Source: Soehngenia sp035406565 (GTDB lineage: Bacteria > Bacillota > Clostridia > Tissierellales > Tissierellaceae). From it: a DNA stretch of 16,068 bases. Numbering within the stretch: the stretch's first letter is position 1; every line of letters begins with the position of its first letter. This document shows positions 6,580-13,768 of this stretch, in pieces. The DNA lies in the NCBI GenBank assembly GCA_035406565.1, contig DAONLG010000030.1:1-16068 (forward strand). Direction: 5' to 3'. Both the position numbers and the translations under genes were made by a program. The notes under the pieces are model-generated. The model ran no database searches. It was not told the origin of the DNA and was given only the letters and a program-made list of their open reading frames with translations.

Positions 6580-7029
6580 CTAAATCACCTCTACCTTTCC
6601 TCCGCAAGCTTCGATTTTCTCAGCAGCAGATTTGCTAAATTTATGAGCTTTAACCGTAAGCTTAACATTTAATTCTCCGTCGCCGAGAACTTTTATTCCT
6701 ACTTTATCTTTGTTCAATTTAACAATTCCCGCTTCTAATAGAGCTTCTGGAGTAACGACGGTGTTTTCTTCAAATCTATTTAAATCCGATAGATTTACAA
6801 TAGCATATTCTTTAGCAAAAATATTTGTAAATCCTCTCTTTGGAGTTCTTCTAAATAATGGCATTTGACCACCTTCGAAACCTGGTCTAACTCCACCTCC
6901 TGATCTCGCATTTTGCCCTTTGTGACCTTTTCCGGAAGTTTTGCCGAGTCCTGATCCTATTCCTCTACCTAATCTCTTTTTTTCTACGGAGCCTCCTCCA
7001 GCATTTGGTCTAATGTTGTTTAGCTTCAA
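6580..7029 (-). CDS. rplO: 50S ribosomal protein L15 (TTG start)
   Basis: L15 binds 23S rRNA late in large-subunit assembly. It is 149 residues, about the family norm. The Gly-rich N-terminal extension with RLGRGIGSGLGKTSGKGHKG (residues 19–38) threads into rRNA, and GQMPLFRRTPKRGF follows. The start is TTG (MKLNNIRP), eight bases after GGAGG; the next Met is at residue 56, so no shorter start is sensible. It sits between rpmD and secY as usual and carries the secY ribosome binding site in its last codons. Confidence 0.96.
   Translation of the reverse strand: MKLNNIRPNAGGGSVEKKRLGRGIGSGLGKTSGKGHKGQNARSGGGVRPGFEGGQMPLFRRTPKRGFTNIFAKEYAIVNLSDLNRFEENTVVTPEALLEAGIVKLNKDKVGIKVLGDGELNVKLTVKAHKFSKSAAEKIEACGGKVEVI
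6584..6592 (-). promoter_or_regulatory. Ribosome binding site of secY inside rplO
   Basis: AGAGGTGAT, read on the minus strand, pairs well with the 16S anti-SD and encodes the last residues of L15. The rplO stop and secY ATG are directly adjacent, which suits coupled translation of L15 and SecY. Confidence 0.8.
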
Positions 7030-7046
7030 TTAGCACACCTCCTTTA

Positions 7047-7223
7047 CTAGTCTATTATTTCAACCATGTAGTTAATTTTATCAATCATACCTCTTATTTG
7101 AGGGGTATCATTTTTTTCAATAACTTGGTTAACTTTCCTGAATCCAAGTGCTTCTACAACTTTTCTTTGGCTTTCAGGTTTCCCAACGGGACTCTTAATA
7201 AGCTTAATTTTAATTGTAGCCAT
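7047..7223 (-). CDS. rpmD: 50S ribosomal protein L30
   Basis: This short gene encodes 58 residues, the usual L30 size. It starts MATIKIKLIKSPVGKPESQR, continues with VVEALGFRKVNQVI, and ends with DKINYMVEIID. L30 binds helices of 23S rRNA near the 5S region of the large subunit. GGGGGAG lies just upstream, beginning directly after the rpsE stop codon (TAG). The gap to rplO is 17 bases. It is too small to be found by a length cut-off, but family identity and position between rpsE and rplO are clear. Confidence 0.96.
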   Translation of the reverse strand: MATIKIKLIKSPVGKPESQRKVVEALGFRKVNQVIEKNDTPQIRGMIDKINYMVEIID

Positions 7224-7233
7224 TTTTCTCCCC

Positions 7234-7740
7234 CTAACTGAATAATTCTTCTACTGTTTTCCCTCTTGATCTTGCAACATCTTCAGCTCTCTTTAATGAG
7301 CTTAGAGCTTGCATTGTAGCATTGACTACATTTCTAGGGTTATTTGTTCCAAGGGATTTTGTCCTTATGTCTTTTATTCCAGCTAATTCGCACACTGCAC
7401 GAACTGCTCCCCCTGCAATAACTCCAGTACCTTCTTTAGATGGTTTTAGAAGTACTCTACCTGCCCCAAATATCCCAGTTATTTCATGAGGTATTGTTGT
7501 TCCAACTAGAGGTACTTCAATGATATGTTTTTTAGCATCTTGTACAGCTTTTCTGATAGCTTCTGGCACTTCCAAAGCTTTAGCCATCCCTACTCCTACG
7601 TGCCCATTTCCATCTCCTACTACTACAAGTGCGCTAAATCTAAAGTTTCTACCGCCCTTTACAACTTTTGTAACACGATTTATGCTAACAACTCTTTCTT
7701 GTAAATCTAATTCGCTTGCATCTATAAATGAACGTTCCAT
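7234..7740 (-). CDS. rpsE: 30S ribosomal protein S5
   Basis: S5 lies by the mRNA entry and decoding region and affects fidelity. The 168 residues hold the double-stranded-RNA-binding-like S5 domain (about 13–75), including VTKVVKGGRNFRFSALVVVG, then the C-terminal domain (about 85–160). The loop VKGGR (28–32), where spectinomycin-resistance changes occur in other bacteria, looks unaltered, as does the GHVGVG turn. GGAGGGG precedes the ATG. It is 17 bases from rplR and ten from rpmD in the spc cluster. Confidence 0.98.
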   Translation of the reverse strand: MERSFIDASELDLQERVVSINRVTKVVKGGRNFRFSALVVVGDGNGHVGVGMAKALEVPEAIRKAVQDAKKHIIEVPLVGTTIPHEITGIFGAGRVLLKPSKEGTGVIAGGAVRAVCELAGIKDIRTKSLGTNNPRNVVNATMQALSSLKRAEDVARSRGKTVEELFS

Positions 7741-7757
7741 TAATTCCCCTCCTTCTA

Positions 7758-8120
7758 TTAGAACTTAAGGCCTGCTTCTCTTGCTCCATCAGCAAGCTCT
7801 TTTACTCTCCCATGATAAATATATCCGCTTCTATCAAAGACAACTTCTGTTATGCCTTTTTCCATTGCTCTCTTAGCTATAGTTTGGCCAATAACTTTGG
7901 CAGCTTCTTTGTTCTTTGTAGAGCTTAAATTTAAATCTTTTTCTAATGTAGAAGCTTGTGCTAAAGTATGTCCGTTTACATCATCTATGATTTGAGCATA
8001 TATATGATTTGTGCTTCTATAAACATTCAATCTTGGCTTCACAGGAGTGCCTTTAATTTTTTGCCTTACTCTGGTATGTCTAACTTTTCTTTTTTCGTTT
8101 TTATCTATTTTCTTTAGCAA
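7758..8120 (-). CDS. rplR: 50S ribosomal protein L18 (TTG start)
   Basis: L18 carries 5S rRNA into the central protuberance together with L5. The 120 residues start MLKKIDKNEKRKVRHTRVRQ, a basic tail, followed by RLNVYRSTNHIYAQIIDD and the C-terminal HGRVKELADGAREAGLKF, all typical. The start codon is TTG, eight bases after GGAG; no in-frame ATG is available nearby. Its Shine-Dalgarno match is a little weaker (AAAGGAGTGA) than that of its neighbours. It lies between rplF and rpsE in the standard order. Confidence 0.96.
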   Translation of the reverse strand: MLKKIDKNEKRKVRHTRVRQKIKGTPVKPRLNVYRSTNHIYAQIIDDVNGHTLAQASTLEKDLNLSSTKNKEAAKVIGQTIAKRAMEKGITEVVFDRSGYIYHGRVKELADGAREAGLKF

Positions 8121-8136
8121 ATTCGTTCACTCCTTT

Positions 8137-8676
8137 CTACTTACCAGTTTTGCCGACCTTACGTCTGACAACTTCATTTGAGTATTTAATACCCTTGCCT
8201 TTGTATGGTTCTGGGCTTCTTAATTCTCTAATTTTAGCTGCATAATTACCAACCTTTTGCTTGTCAATCCCTTTTACGATGATTTTATTTGGTGCTGGTA
8301 CTTCTACTGTTATTCCATCTGGATCAACTAATTCAACTGGATGTGAGTATCCAAGAGTTAGAACCAATTTGTTTCCTTGTTTTGCAGCTCTATAACCTGT
8401 TCCAACTATATCCAAGCTCTTCTCAAAGCCTTCTGTTACTCCTGTAATCATATTTGCTATTAAAGTCCTTGAAAGACCATGTAGTGATTTGTGTCTTTTT
8501 AAATCAGATGGTCTGGATACAGTCAATACTCCATTATCTATTTTTATCTCCATATCTGGACTAATTTGTTCTGTTAATGTTCCTTTTGGGCCTTTTACTT
8601 CTACCAAGTTCTTATCAGATATTTTTATTTCCACTCCACTTGGTATATTGATAGGCTTCAACCCAATTCTTGACAT
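8137..8676 (-). CDS. rplF: 50S ribosomal protein L6
   Basis: L6 binds near the sarcin-ricin loop and the factor-binding site of the large subunit. It is 179 residues with two tandem L6 folds (about 10–82 and 90–170). The start MSRIGLKPINIPSGV is canonical, and the C-terminal signature SPEPYKGKGIKYSNEVVRRK is intact. AGGAGGTG precedes the ATG. It is 16 bases from rplR and 30 from rpsH, within the spc operon. Confidence 0.98.
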   Translation of the reverse strand: MSRIGLKPINIPSGVEIKISDKNLVEVKGPKGTLTEQISPDMEIKIDNGVLTVSRPSDLKRHKSLHGLSRTLIANMITGVTEGFEKSLDIVGTGYRAAKQGNKLVLTLGYSHPVELVDPDGITVEVPAPNKIIVKGIDKQKVGNYAAKIRELRSPEPYKGKGIKYSNEVVRRKVGKTGK

Positions 8677-8706
8677 GAGTGCACCTCCTATTCAAATAAA
8701 TATTTA

Positions 8707-9102
8707 TTACCAAATGTAGCAGATTACTTCCCCGCCTACATTTTCCTTTCTAGCTTGACGATCTGTCATTATCCCTTTTGATGTAGATACGATTGCTATT
8801 CCTAATCCACCAAGTACTCTAGGTAATTCTTCGCTTTTTGCGTACACTTTAAGCCCTGGCTTAGAAATTCTCTTTATTCCACTGATGGTTTTCTCACCAT
8901 TTTTCCCGTATTTTAAATCTACTCTAATGATCCCTTGTTTCCCATCGTCTATAACATCAAATCCCTTTATGAATCCCTCATCTAGGAGAATCCTTGCGAT
9001 TTCTTTTTTTATTTTTGACGCTGGTATATCTACTGAATCGTGCTTTGCATTGTTTGCATTTCTGATTCTCGTTAGCATATCTGCGATTGGATCTGTCATC
9101 AT
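8707..9102 (-). CDS. rpsH: 30S ribosomal protein S8
   Basis: S8 is a primary binder of the central domain of 16S rRNA; in E. coli it also represses the spc operon. The 131 residues start MMTDPIADMLTRIRNAN and end with a typical GGEVICYIW. The C-terminal STSKGIMTDRQARKENVGGE region, which contacts rRNA, is complete. Of two successive ATG codons I chose the first, eight bases from GGAGG; the second would give 130 residues. I did not find an obvious S8-like target in the mRNA upstream of rplE. Confidence 0.98.
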   Translation of the reverse strand: MMTDPIADMLTRIRNANNAKHDSVDIPASKIKKEIARILLDEGFIKGFDVIDDGKQGIIRVDLKYGKNGEKTISGIKRISKPGLKVYAKSEELPRVLGGLGIAIVSTSKGIMTDRQARKENVGGEVICYIW

Positions 9103-9130
9103 AGTTGTTACCTCCTTTCAAACGTTAGTT

Positions 9131-9316
9131 TTACCAACTAGCTTTTTTAACACCAGGGATTTGCCCACTGTATGCCAATTCTCTAAAGCATATACGGCAA
9201 ACACCATATTTCCTCAAATAAGCATGAGGTCTTCCACAAATCTTGCATCTATTATATTCACGTGTGCTAAACTTTTGCTTCCTTTGTTGTTTAGCAATCA
9301 TTGATTTTTTAGCCAA
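9131..9316 (-). CDS. rpsN: 30S ribosomal protein S14 type Z (TTG start)
   Basis: This is the short zinc-type S14, 61 residues, in the head of the small subunit. C24, C27, C40 and C43 (CKICGRP…YGVCRICF) form the zinc site, and the end GQIPGVKKASW is invariant in the family. The start is TTG, giving MAKKSMIAKQ, eight bases after GGAGGGG. The frame stays open for 27 codons upstream into rplE, but that extension overlaps rplE and has no family support. Many Firmicutes also hold a zinc-free S14 elsewhere; none is in this window. Confidence 0.96.
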   Translation of the reverse strand: MAKKSMIAKQQRKQKFSTREYNRCKICGRPHAYLRKYGVCRICFRELAYSGQIPGVKKASW

Positions 9317-9332
9317 ATTATTCCCCTCCTTT

Positions 9333-9875
9333 TTACTTTCTAAAAGGCATACCCATCTTTTCCAAGAAGACTTTTGCTTCTTCATCTGTCTTGGCACTTG
9401 TTACGATAATTATATCCATACCTCTTATAGATTCTACTTTATCGTATTCTATTTCTGGGAATATAAGCTGCTCTTTTACACCAATCGCATAATTTCCTCT
9501 TCCGTCAAAAGATGTATCGCTTACGCCTCTAAAGTCTCTTACTCTAGGTAGGGCTATATTCATAAATTTATCTAAAAAGTCATACATCCTGTCACCTCTA
9601 AGTGTTACCTTAGCTCCGACATTCATGCCTTCTCTTACTTTAAAGTTAGCTATAGATTTTTTTGCCTTGGTTACAACAGGTCTTTGCCCTGTAATTAGAG
9701 CTAATTCATTTACTGCTGCTTCCAACACTTTTGGGTTTTCTCTAGCTTCTCCTATTCCCATATTTATTACGATCTTTTCTAATTTAGGTACTTCCATAAC
9801 GTTTTTGTAGTTGAACCTTTCCATCATGGCAGGAACTACTTCTTCCATGTACTTTATTTTTAATCTGGAAGTCAT
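9333..9875 (-). CDS. rplE: 50S ribosomal protein L5
   Basis: L5 binds 5S rRNA in the central protuberance and touches P-site tRNA and S13. The 180 residues match the family length. Conserved blocks are VPKLEKIVINMGIGEA (about 29–44), TGQRPVVTKAKKSIANFK (62–79), VTLRGDRMYDFLD, and the C-terminal GMDIIIVTSAKTDEEA. GGAGG precedes the ATG. It lies between rplX and rpsN in the usual order. Confidence 0.98.
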   Translation of the reverse strand: MTSRLKIKYMEEVVPAMMERFNYKNVMEVPKLEKIVINMGIGEARENPKVLEAAVNELALITGQRPVVTKAKKSIANFKVREGMNVGAKVTLRGDRMYDFLDKFMNIALPRVRDFRGVSDTSFDGRGNYAIGVKEQLIFPEIEYDKVESIRGMDIIIVTSAKTDEEAKVFLEKMGMPFRK

Positions 9876-9895
9876 TTATTTACCTCCTCTCACTG

Positions 9896-10210
9896 TTATT
9901 TATCTAAAACTTCTCCGCATTTTTTACATACTCTTACTTTTGTCCCGTCAGCATTGAATTTGTGTCCTATTCTAACGCCTTTTTTATCTTTTGGACAGTA
10001 GAACATAACTTTTGAAGCGTTTATAGGTGCTTCATATTTTACAATGCCACCTGGGTTTGTTGGGCCTTGAGGTTTTTTATGTCTTGTTACAATATTTACG
10101 CCTTCAACTATAACTTTATTTTCTCTAGGTAAAACTCTCATTACTTTTCCAGTTTTGCCTTTGTCTTTTCCTGAAATTACTAATACTGTGTCTCCGCTTT
10201 TAATGTTCAA
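9896..10210 (-). CDS. rplX: 50S ribosomal protein L24 (TTG start, unusual Cys pattern)
   Basis: L24 starts assembly of the large subunit and lies near the exit tunnel. The 104 residues begin MNIKSGDTVLVISGKDKGKT, the KOW motif, with RHKKPQGPTNPGGI at 43–56. The C-terminal part has C72-P-K-D75 and C95-K-K-C98; relatives usually have either two Cys pairs or none, so this one looks like a C3D version of the zinc ribbon. The start is TTG, eight bases after GGAGG; the next Met is residue 24, inside the KOW fold, so the TTG is well supported. Confidence 0.95.
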   Translation of the reverse strand: MNIKSGDTVLVISGKDKGKTGKVMRVLPRENKVIVEGVNIVTRHKKPQGPTNPGGIVKYEAPINASKVMFYCPKDKKGVRIGHKFNADGTKVRVCKKCGEVLDK

Positions 10211-10225
10211 TCTCTACACCTCCCC

Positions 10226-10594
10226 TTAAATTACTTCCGGTGCCAAGGATATAATCTTCATATAATTTCCTCGTCTCAATTCTCTTGTTACTGGTCCAAA
10301 AATACGAGTTCCTACTGGATTCTTGTCATCTTTGATGATTACTACAGCATTGTCATCAAATTTTATATATGAACCGTCAGATCTTCTTACTCCTCTTTTA
10401 GTTCTAACGATAACAGCCTTTACAACTTGGCCTTTCTTAACAACTCCACCAGGTGTTGCACTTTTGACAGTACAAACTACTACATCCCCGATATTAGCAT
10501 ACTTTTGATTGTTGCCTCCTAAAACTCTAATTACTAGAACTTCTTTAGCTCCAGAATTATCTGCAACTCTTAAACGGGTTTCGGTTTGAATCAT
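10226..10594 (-). CDS. rplN: 50S ribosomal protein L14
   Basis: L14 lies at the subunit interface, makes bridge B8 with 16S rRNA, and is the docking site of the silencing factor RsfS in other bacteria. The 122 residues equal the family norm. The start MIQTETRLRVADNSGAKEV and the middle GVVKKGQVVKAVIVRTK are typical, as is the C-terminal GTRIFGPVTRELR. GGAGG precedes the ATG. It conventionally opens the spc group, but here it follows rpsQ by only 27 bases, with no terminator between. Confidence 0.98.
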   Translation of the reverse strand: MIQTETRLRVADNSGAKEVLVIRVLGGNNQKYANIGDVVVCTVKSATPGGVVKKGQVVKAVIVRTKRGVRRSDGSYIKFDDNAVVIIKDDKNPVGTRIFGPVTRELRRGNYMKIISLAPEVI

Positions 10595-10621
10595 TCAAAA
10601 TACCTCCCTTCGCCTAATAAC

Positions 10622-10876
10622 TTATTTTGCTTTTTCTATGATTTCTACGACTCTCCATCTCTTGTCCTTGCTGAGTGGTCTAGTCTCCATTATTTGTACT
10701 TTATCTCCAACTTTGCATTCGTTGTTTTCATCATGAGCTTTAAATTTTGTAGTTCTTCTGATTTGTTTTTTGTAAACTGGATGAGTAACAATTGATTCTA
10801 TAGCTACGACTACTGTTTTGTCCATTTTATCGCTTACTACAGTCCCTATTCTTACTTTTCTATTTCCTCTTTCCAT
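10622..10876 (-). CDS. rpsQ: 30S ribosomal protein S17
   Basis: S17 is an OB-fold primary binder of the 5' domain of 16S rRNA. It has 84 residues: MERGNRKVRIGTVVSDKMDK at the start, HPVYKKQIRRTTKFKAHDE in the middle, and ETRPLSKDKRWRVVEI near the end. Its ribosome binding site AAGGAGG is formed by the last codons of rpmC, about 12 bases before the ATG, which is a long spacing. That suggests coupling with L29 translation. It ends the S10 group. Confidence 0.97.
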   Translation of the reverse strand: MERGNRKVRIGTVVSDKMDKTVVVAIESIVTHPVYKKQIRRTTKFKAHDENNECKVGDKVQIMETRPLSKDKRWRVVEIIEKAK

Positions 10877-10883
10877 TTAGAGA

Positions 10884-11090
10884 TTAAACCTCCTTCCTTA
10901 TGGACAATTCTCTTTCACGTGCGATTGTCTTTACACGAGCGATATCTTTTTTAACCGAATTTATCCTCATTGGATTGTCTAGTTGGCCTGTTGCCATTTG
11001 AAACCTCAAATTGAATAGCTCGGATTTTAAATCTAATAATTTTGCGTTTAATTCTTTATCCGACATTTGGCGAATTTCTTTAGCTTTCAC
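10884..11090 (-). CDS. rpmC: 50S ribosomal protein L29 (GTG start)
   Basis: L29 lies at the tunnel exit by L23, near the docking site of SRP and trigger factor. Starting at GTG (MKAKEIRQMSDKEL) gives 68 residues, the family size, with ELFNLRFQMATGQLDNP as the signature. An open frame continues 11 codons further upstream to another GTG, but that would not be like other L29 proteins. The chosen start has GGTGGTGA five bases upstream. The gene overlaps the end of rplP by 11 bases in another frame. Confidence 0.93.
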   Translation of the reverse strand: MKAKEIRQMSDKELNAKLLDLKSELFNLRFQMATGQLDNPMRINSVKKDIARVKTIARERELSIRKEV

Positions 11091-11523
11091 TAGCTTCACC
11101 ACCCTTATCTTGCGTATCTTCACGTGTTACAAACTTTGTTTTAATTGGGAGTTTATGAGCAGCAAGTCTCATTGCTTCTCTAGCATCTTCTTCTGATACT
11201 CCACCCATTTCGAAAAGTATTCTTCCTGGTTTAACTACTGCTACCCAATATTCTGGTGATCCTTTTCCTGAACCCATACGAGTTTCAGCTGGTTTTTCAG
11301 TTACTGGTTTATCAGGGAATATCTTTATCCAAATGTTTCCGCCTCTTTTTACATATCTTGTCATTGCTCTTCTTGCAGCTTCTATTTGATTAGATGTAAT
11401 CCAAGCTGGTTCCAATGCTTGAAGTCCATATTCTCCATATGTTATTTGATTTCCTCTAGATGCTGTACCTTTCATTCTACCTCTTTGCACTTTACGATGT
11501 TTAACTCTTTTAGGCATTAACAT
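11080..11523 (-). CDS. rplP: 50S ribosomal protein L16
   Basis: L16 helps form the A-site tRNA binding region of the large subunit. It is 147 residues, slightly longer than the 144 usual, from an acidic tail (EDTQDKGGEASES). MLMPKRVKHRKVQRGRMKG at the start and PDKPVTEKPAETRMGSGKG (70–88) are diagnostic. The first ATG is nine bases from GGAGG and matches the ML-x-PKR start of relatives; the second ATG two codons on is too far. Its 3' end overlaps rpmC by 11 bases. Confidence 0.98.
   Translation of the reverse strand: MLMPKRVKHRKVQRGRMKGTASRGNQITYGEYGLQALEPAWITSNQIEAARRAMTRYVKRGGNIWIKIFPDKPVTEKPAETRMGSGKGSPEYWVAVVKPGRILFEMGGVSEEDAREAMRLAAHKLPIKTKFVTREDTQDKGGEASES
11096..11103 (-). promoter_or_regulatory. 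Ribosome binding site of rpmC inside rplP
   Basis: GGTGGTGA, one mismatch from GGAGGTGA, encodes part of the L16 tail and lies five bases before the GTG start. It decides between that start and the longer in-frame alternative. Confidence 0.65.
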
Positions 11524-11552
11524 GTTTACTTTCCTCCTTCCTACGACGATAT

Positions 11553-12227
11553 TTATTGTTCAGTCGCTTCTACAATTTCTTTTTTTTCATTCTTTTTGGT
11601 AGGAAGAACCTCTCCTTTATATATCCAAACCTTTACTCCGATTTTACCATATGTTGTGTTTGCTTCTGCAAATCCATAATCTATATCAGCTCTAAGTGTT
11701 TGAAGAGGTATGGTTCCTTCACTATATCCTTCAGTTCTAGCCATGTCAGCTCCGCCAAGTCTTCCTGATACTTGAGTTTTTATACCCAATGCACCAGTTC
11801 TCATTGTCCTTTGGATAGCTTGTTTCATGGCTCTTCTAAATGTAACTCTTCTTTCTAATTGAGAAGCTATGTTCTCAGCTACTAGTTGAGCGTCTAACTC
11901 TGGTACTTTAATTTCTTCTATGTTAACTGCTACGCTTTTGTTTGTCATTTTCTCTAAGTTTTGTCTAAGTTCCTCAACTCCTGCTCCGCCTTTTCCAATT
12001 ACCATTCCTGGTTTTGCGGTGTGTACAGTAACTTTGATTTTATTAGCTGCTCTTTCAATCTCGATCTTAGATACTCCGGACAAGTAAAGCTCTTTTTTAA
12101 TATATTCTCTTAGTTTAAAGTCTTCTACTAAATATTCATTAAATGTCTTATCATTAGCATACCATCTTGAATCCCAGTCTTTTATAATGCCAACTCTAAG
12201 ACCATGTGGGTTTACTTTTTGACCCAT
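11553..12227 (-). CDS. rpsC: 30S ribosomal protein S3
   Basis: S3 forms part of the mRNA entry tunnel and the ribosomal helicase with S4 and S5. The 224 residues hold the start MGQKVNPHGLRVGIIKDWDS, a type II KH domain (about 40–110) with VIGKGG (76–81), and the C-terminal domain with ALGIKTQVSGRLGGADMART. The last 12 residues are Lys/Glu-rich and variable. GGAGGGG precedes the ATG. It is 17 bases from rplV and 29 from rplP. Confidence 0.98.
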   Translation of the reverse strand: MGQKVNPHGLRVGIIKDWDSRWYANDKTFNEYLVEDFKLREYIKKELYLSGVSKIEIERAANKIKVTVHTAKPGMVIGKGGAGVEELRQNLEKMTNKSVAVNIEEIKVPELDAQLVAENIASQLERRVTFRRAMKQAIQRTMRTGALGIKTQVSGRLGGADMARTEGYSEGTIPLQTLRADIDYGFAEANTTYGKIGVKVWIYKGEVLPTKKNEKKEIVEATEQ

Positions 12228-12244
12228 TAACTATTCCCCTCCTT

Positions 12245-12580
12245 TTACTCGCGTTCTTTAATAACGACTCCGATGTGACTACTCCTTTTTAATATAGGGT
12301 ATGCCATTCCTTTTGCTTTTGGTCTATATCTTTTTAATCTTGGACCATCGTTGGCATATGCTTTATATACATAAAGGTCATCTCTGTTCATGTTAAAATT
12401 GTTTTCGGCATTTGCTATCGCAGATTTCAACACTTTTTCTAATTCTCTTGCACCTCTTTTAGGTGTAAATTTTAAGATTGAAAGAGCTTCGTCTACTTGC
12501 TTGCCTCTGATTTCTGCACAAATGAAATTGACCTTTCGTGGTGAAATCCTAACATATTTGGCTACAGCTTTAGCTTCCAT
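12245..12580 (-). CDS. rplV: 50S ribosomal protein L22
   Basis: L22 lines the nascent peptide exit tunnel with its beta-hairpin, the site of macrolide-resistance changes in other bacteria. The 111 residues include YVRISPRKVNFICAEIRGK (9–27), the hairpin RLKRYRPKAKGMAYPILKRS (81–100), and the conserved end HIGVVIKE. I see no insertion or deletion in the hairpin. GGAGG precedes the ATG. It is 18 bases from rpsS. Confidence 0.98.
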   Translation of the reverse strand: MEAKAVAKYVRISPRKVNFICAEIRGKQVDEALSILKFTPKRGARELEKVLKSAIANAENNFNMNRDDLYVYKAYANDGPRLKRYRPKAKGMAYPILKRSSHIGVVIKERE

Positions 12581-12598
12581 GGTTATACCTCCTTCACT

Positions 12599-12886
12599 TT
12601 ATTTTTTTACACCTGATGATTTCTCTGTTTTATCAACATGGCTTCTGAATGTTCTTGTCAATACAAATTCTCCAAGCTTGTGCCCTACCATATCTTCAGT
12701 TATATATACAGGTACATGCTTTCTCCCGTCATGCACAGCAATAGTGTGCCCGACTAATTGAGGATATATAGTAGATCTGCGAGACCAGGTCTTAATTACT
12801 TTTTTCTCGTTTGTTTTATTGAGTTCCTCTACTTTTTTTAGTAGGTGGTCATCAATGAAAGGTCCTTTCTTTAAGGATCTGCCCAT
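12599..12886 (-). CDS. rpsS: 30S ribosomal protein S19
   Basis: S19 lies in the small-subunit head with S13 and takes part in bridges to the large subunit. It has 95 residues, beginning MGRSLKKGPFIDDHLLKKVE and including STIYPQLVGHTIAVHDGRKH and LGEFVLTRTFRSH. I chose the ATG at 12886, which has GGAGG at normal spacing and gives the family start. The frame is open for six more codons upstream, but these span the ribosome binding site itself. It follows rplB by 24 bases. Confidence 0.98.
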   Translation of the reverse strand: MGRSLKKGPFIDDHLLKKVEELNKTNEKKVIKTWSRRSTIYPQLVGHTIAVHDGRKHVPVYITEDMVGHKLGEFVLTRTFRSHVDKTEKSSGVKK

Positions 12887-12910
12887 TTCGTTTCCTCCTT
12901 TCACAAATTC

Positions 12911-13741
12911 CTATTTTGTCCTTCTTCTAATTATATATTGGTTGGATTTTTTATTTTTCTTTCTTGTCTTATATCCAAGTGCTGGTTTACCCCATGGTGT
13001 CATTGGTGATGGCAATCCTATAGGAGCTCTTCCTTCTCCACCGCCATGTGGGTGATCTACTGGGTTCATCGCTGATCCTCTTACTGTAGGTCTTATTCCC
13101 ATATGTCTTTTTCTACCAGCTTTACCGATTGTTACTATCTCATGGTCAATGTTTCCTACTTGACCTATTGTAGCTCTACATTCAATTGGCACTAATCTAA
13201 ATTCACCTGATGGCAATCTCAATTGAGCGTATTTGCCTTCTTTACCCATTAATTGAGCTTCAGCTCCAGCTGATCTTGCTAATTGCGCTCCTTTGCCAGG
13301 TTTTAATTCTACATTGTGTACAGTAGTTCCAACAGGAATGTCTTTTAACTTAAGTGCATTTCCTACTTTTATATCTGCATCTTCTCCTGAGTAAATGACA
13401 TCTCCAACTTTTAAATTATGTGGAGCGATGATGTATCTTTTTTCTCCATCTGCATAATTTATTAAAGCTATGTTAGCTGTTCTATTTGGATCGTATTCTA
13501 TGGATGCTACTTTTCCTGGAATACCGTCTTTATCTCTTTTAAAGTCTATTATTCTATATTTTCTCTTTGCTCCGCCGCCTCTGTGTCGAATAGTTATTCT
13601 ACCTTGGGCGTTTCTCCCACTGCTTCTATTTAAACTAACCAATAGTGACTTTTCAGGCTCAGTCTTGGTAATTTCTTCAAATGTTGACACGCTCATCTGT
13701 CTTAGTGCAGGGGAAGTAGGTTTAAATTTCCTGATACCCAT
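12911..13741 (-). CDS. rplB: 50S ribosomal protein L2
   Basis: L2 is a core large-subunit protein needed for subunit association and peptidyl transfer. The 276 residues match the family. Its OB-fold and SH3-like domains are complete, and the C-terminal AMNPVDHPHGGGEGR (224–238) contains H230, equivalent to the essential H229 of E. coli. The tail TRKKNKKSNQYIIRRR is basic, as is normal. AGGAGGG precedes the ATG. Neighbours are rplW (27-base gap) and rpsS. Confidence 0.98.
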   Translation of the reverse strand: MGIRKFKPTSPALRQMSVSTFEEITKTEPEKSLLVSLNRSSGRNAQGRITIRHRGGGAKRKYRIIDFKRDKDGIPGKVASIEYDPNRTANIALINYADGEKRYIIAPHNLKVGDVIYSGEDADIKVGNALKLKDIPVGTTVHNVELKPGKGAQLARSAGAEAQLMGKEGKYAQLRLPSGEFRLVPIECRATIGQVGNIDHEIVTIGKAGRKRHMGIRPTVRGSAMNPVDHPHGGGEGRAPIGLPSPMTPWGKPALGYKTRKKNKKSNQYIIRRRTK

Positions 13742-13768
13742 TTGTTTTCCCTCCTTTTAGTTTTACAA

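Noticed and set aside
8885..9304. A 139-codon open frame on the plus strand opposite rpsH and rpsN, and similar plus-strand frames elsewhere (for example 4536–4928 and 645–965)
   Set aside because: They lie fully opposite conserved genes, have no clear ribosome binding sites or recognisable protein features, and are expected from AT-rich codon use.
9317..9397. A 27-codon N-terminal extension of S14
   Set aside because: It overlaps the end of rplE, passes through the GGAGGGG site, and S14 type Z is always about 61 residues.
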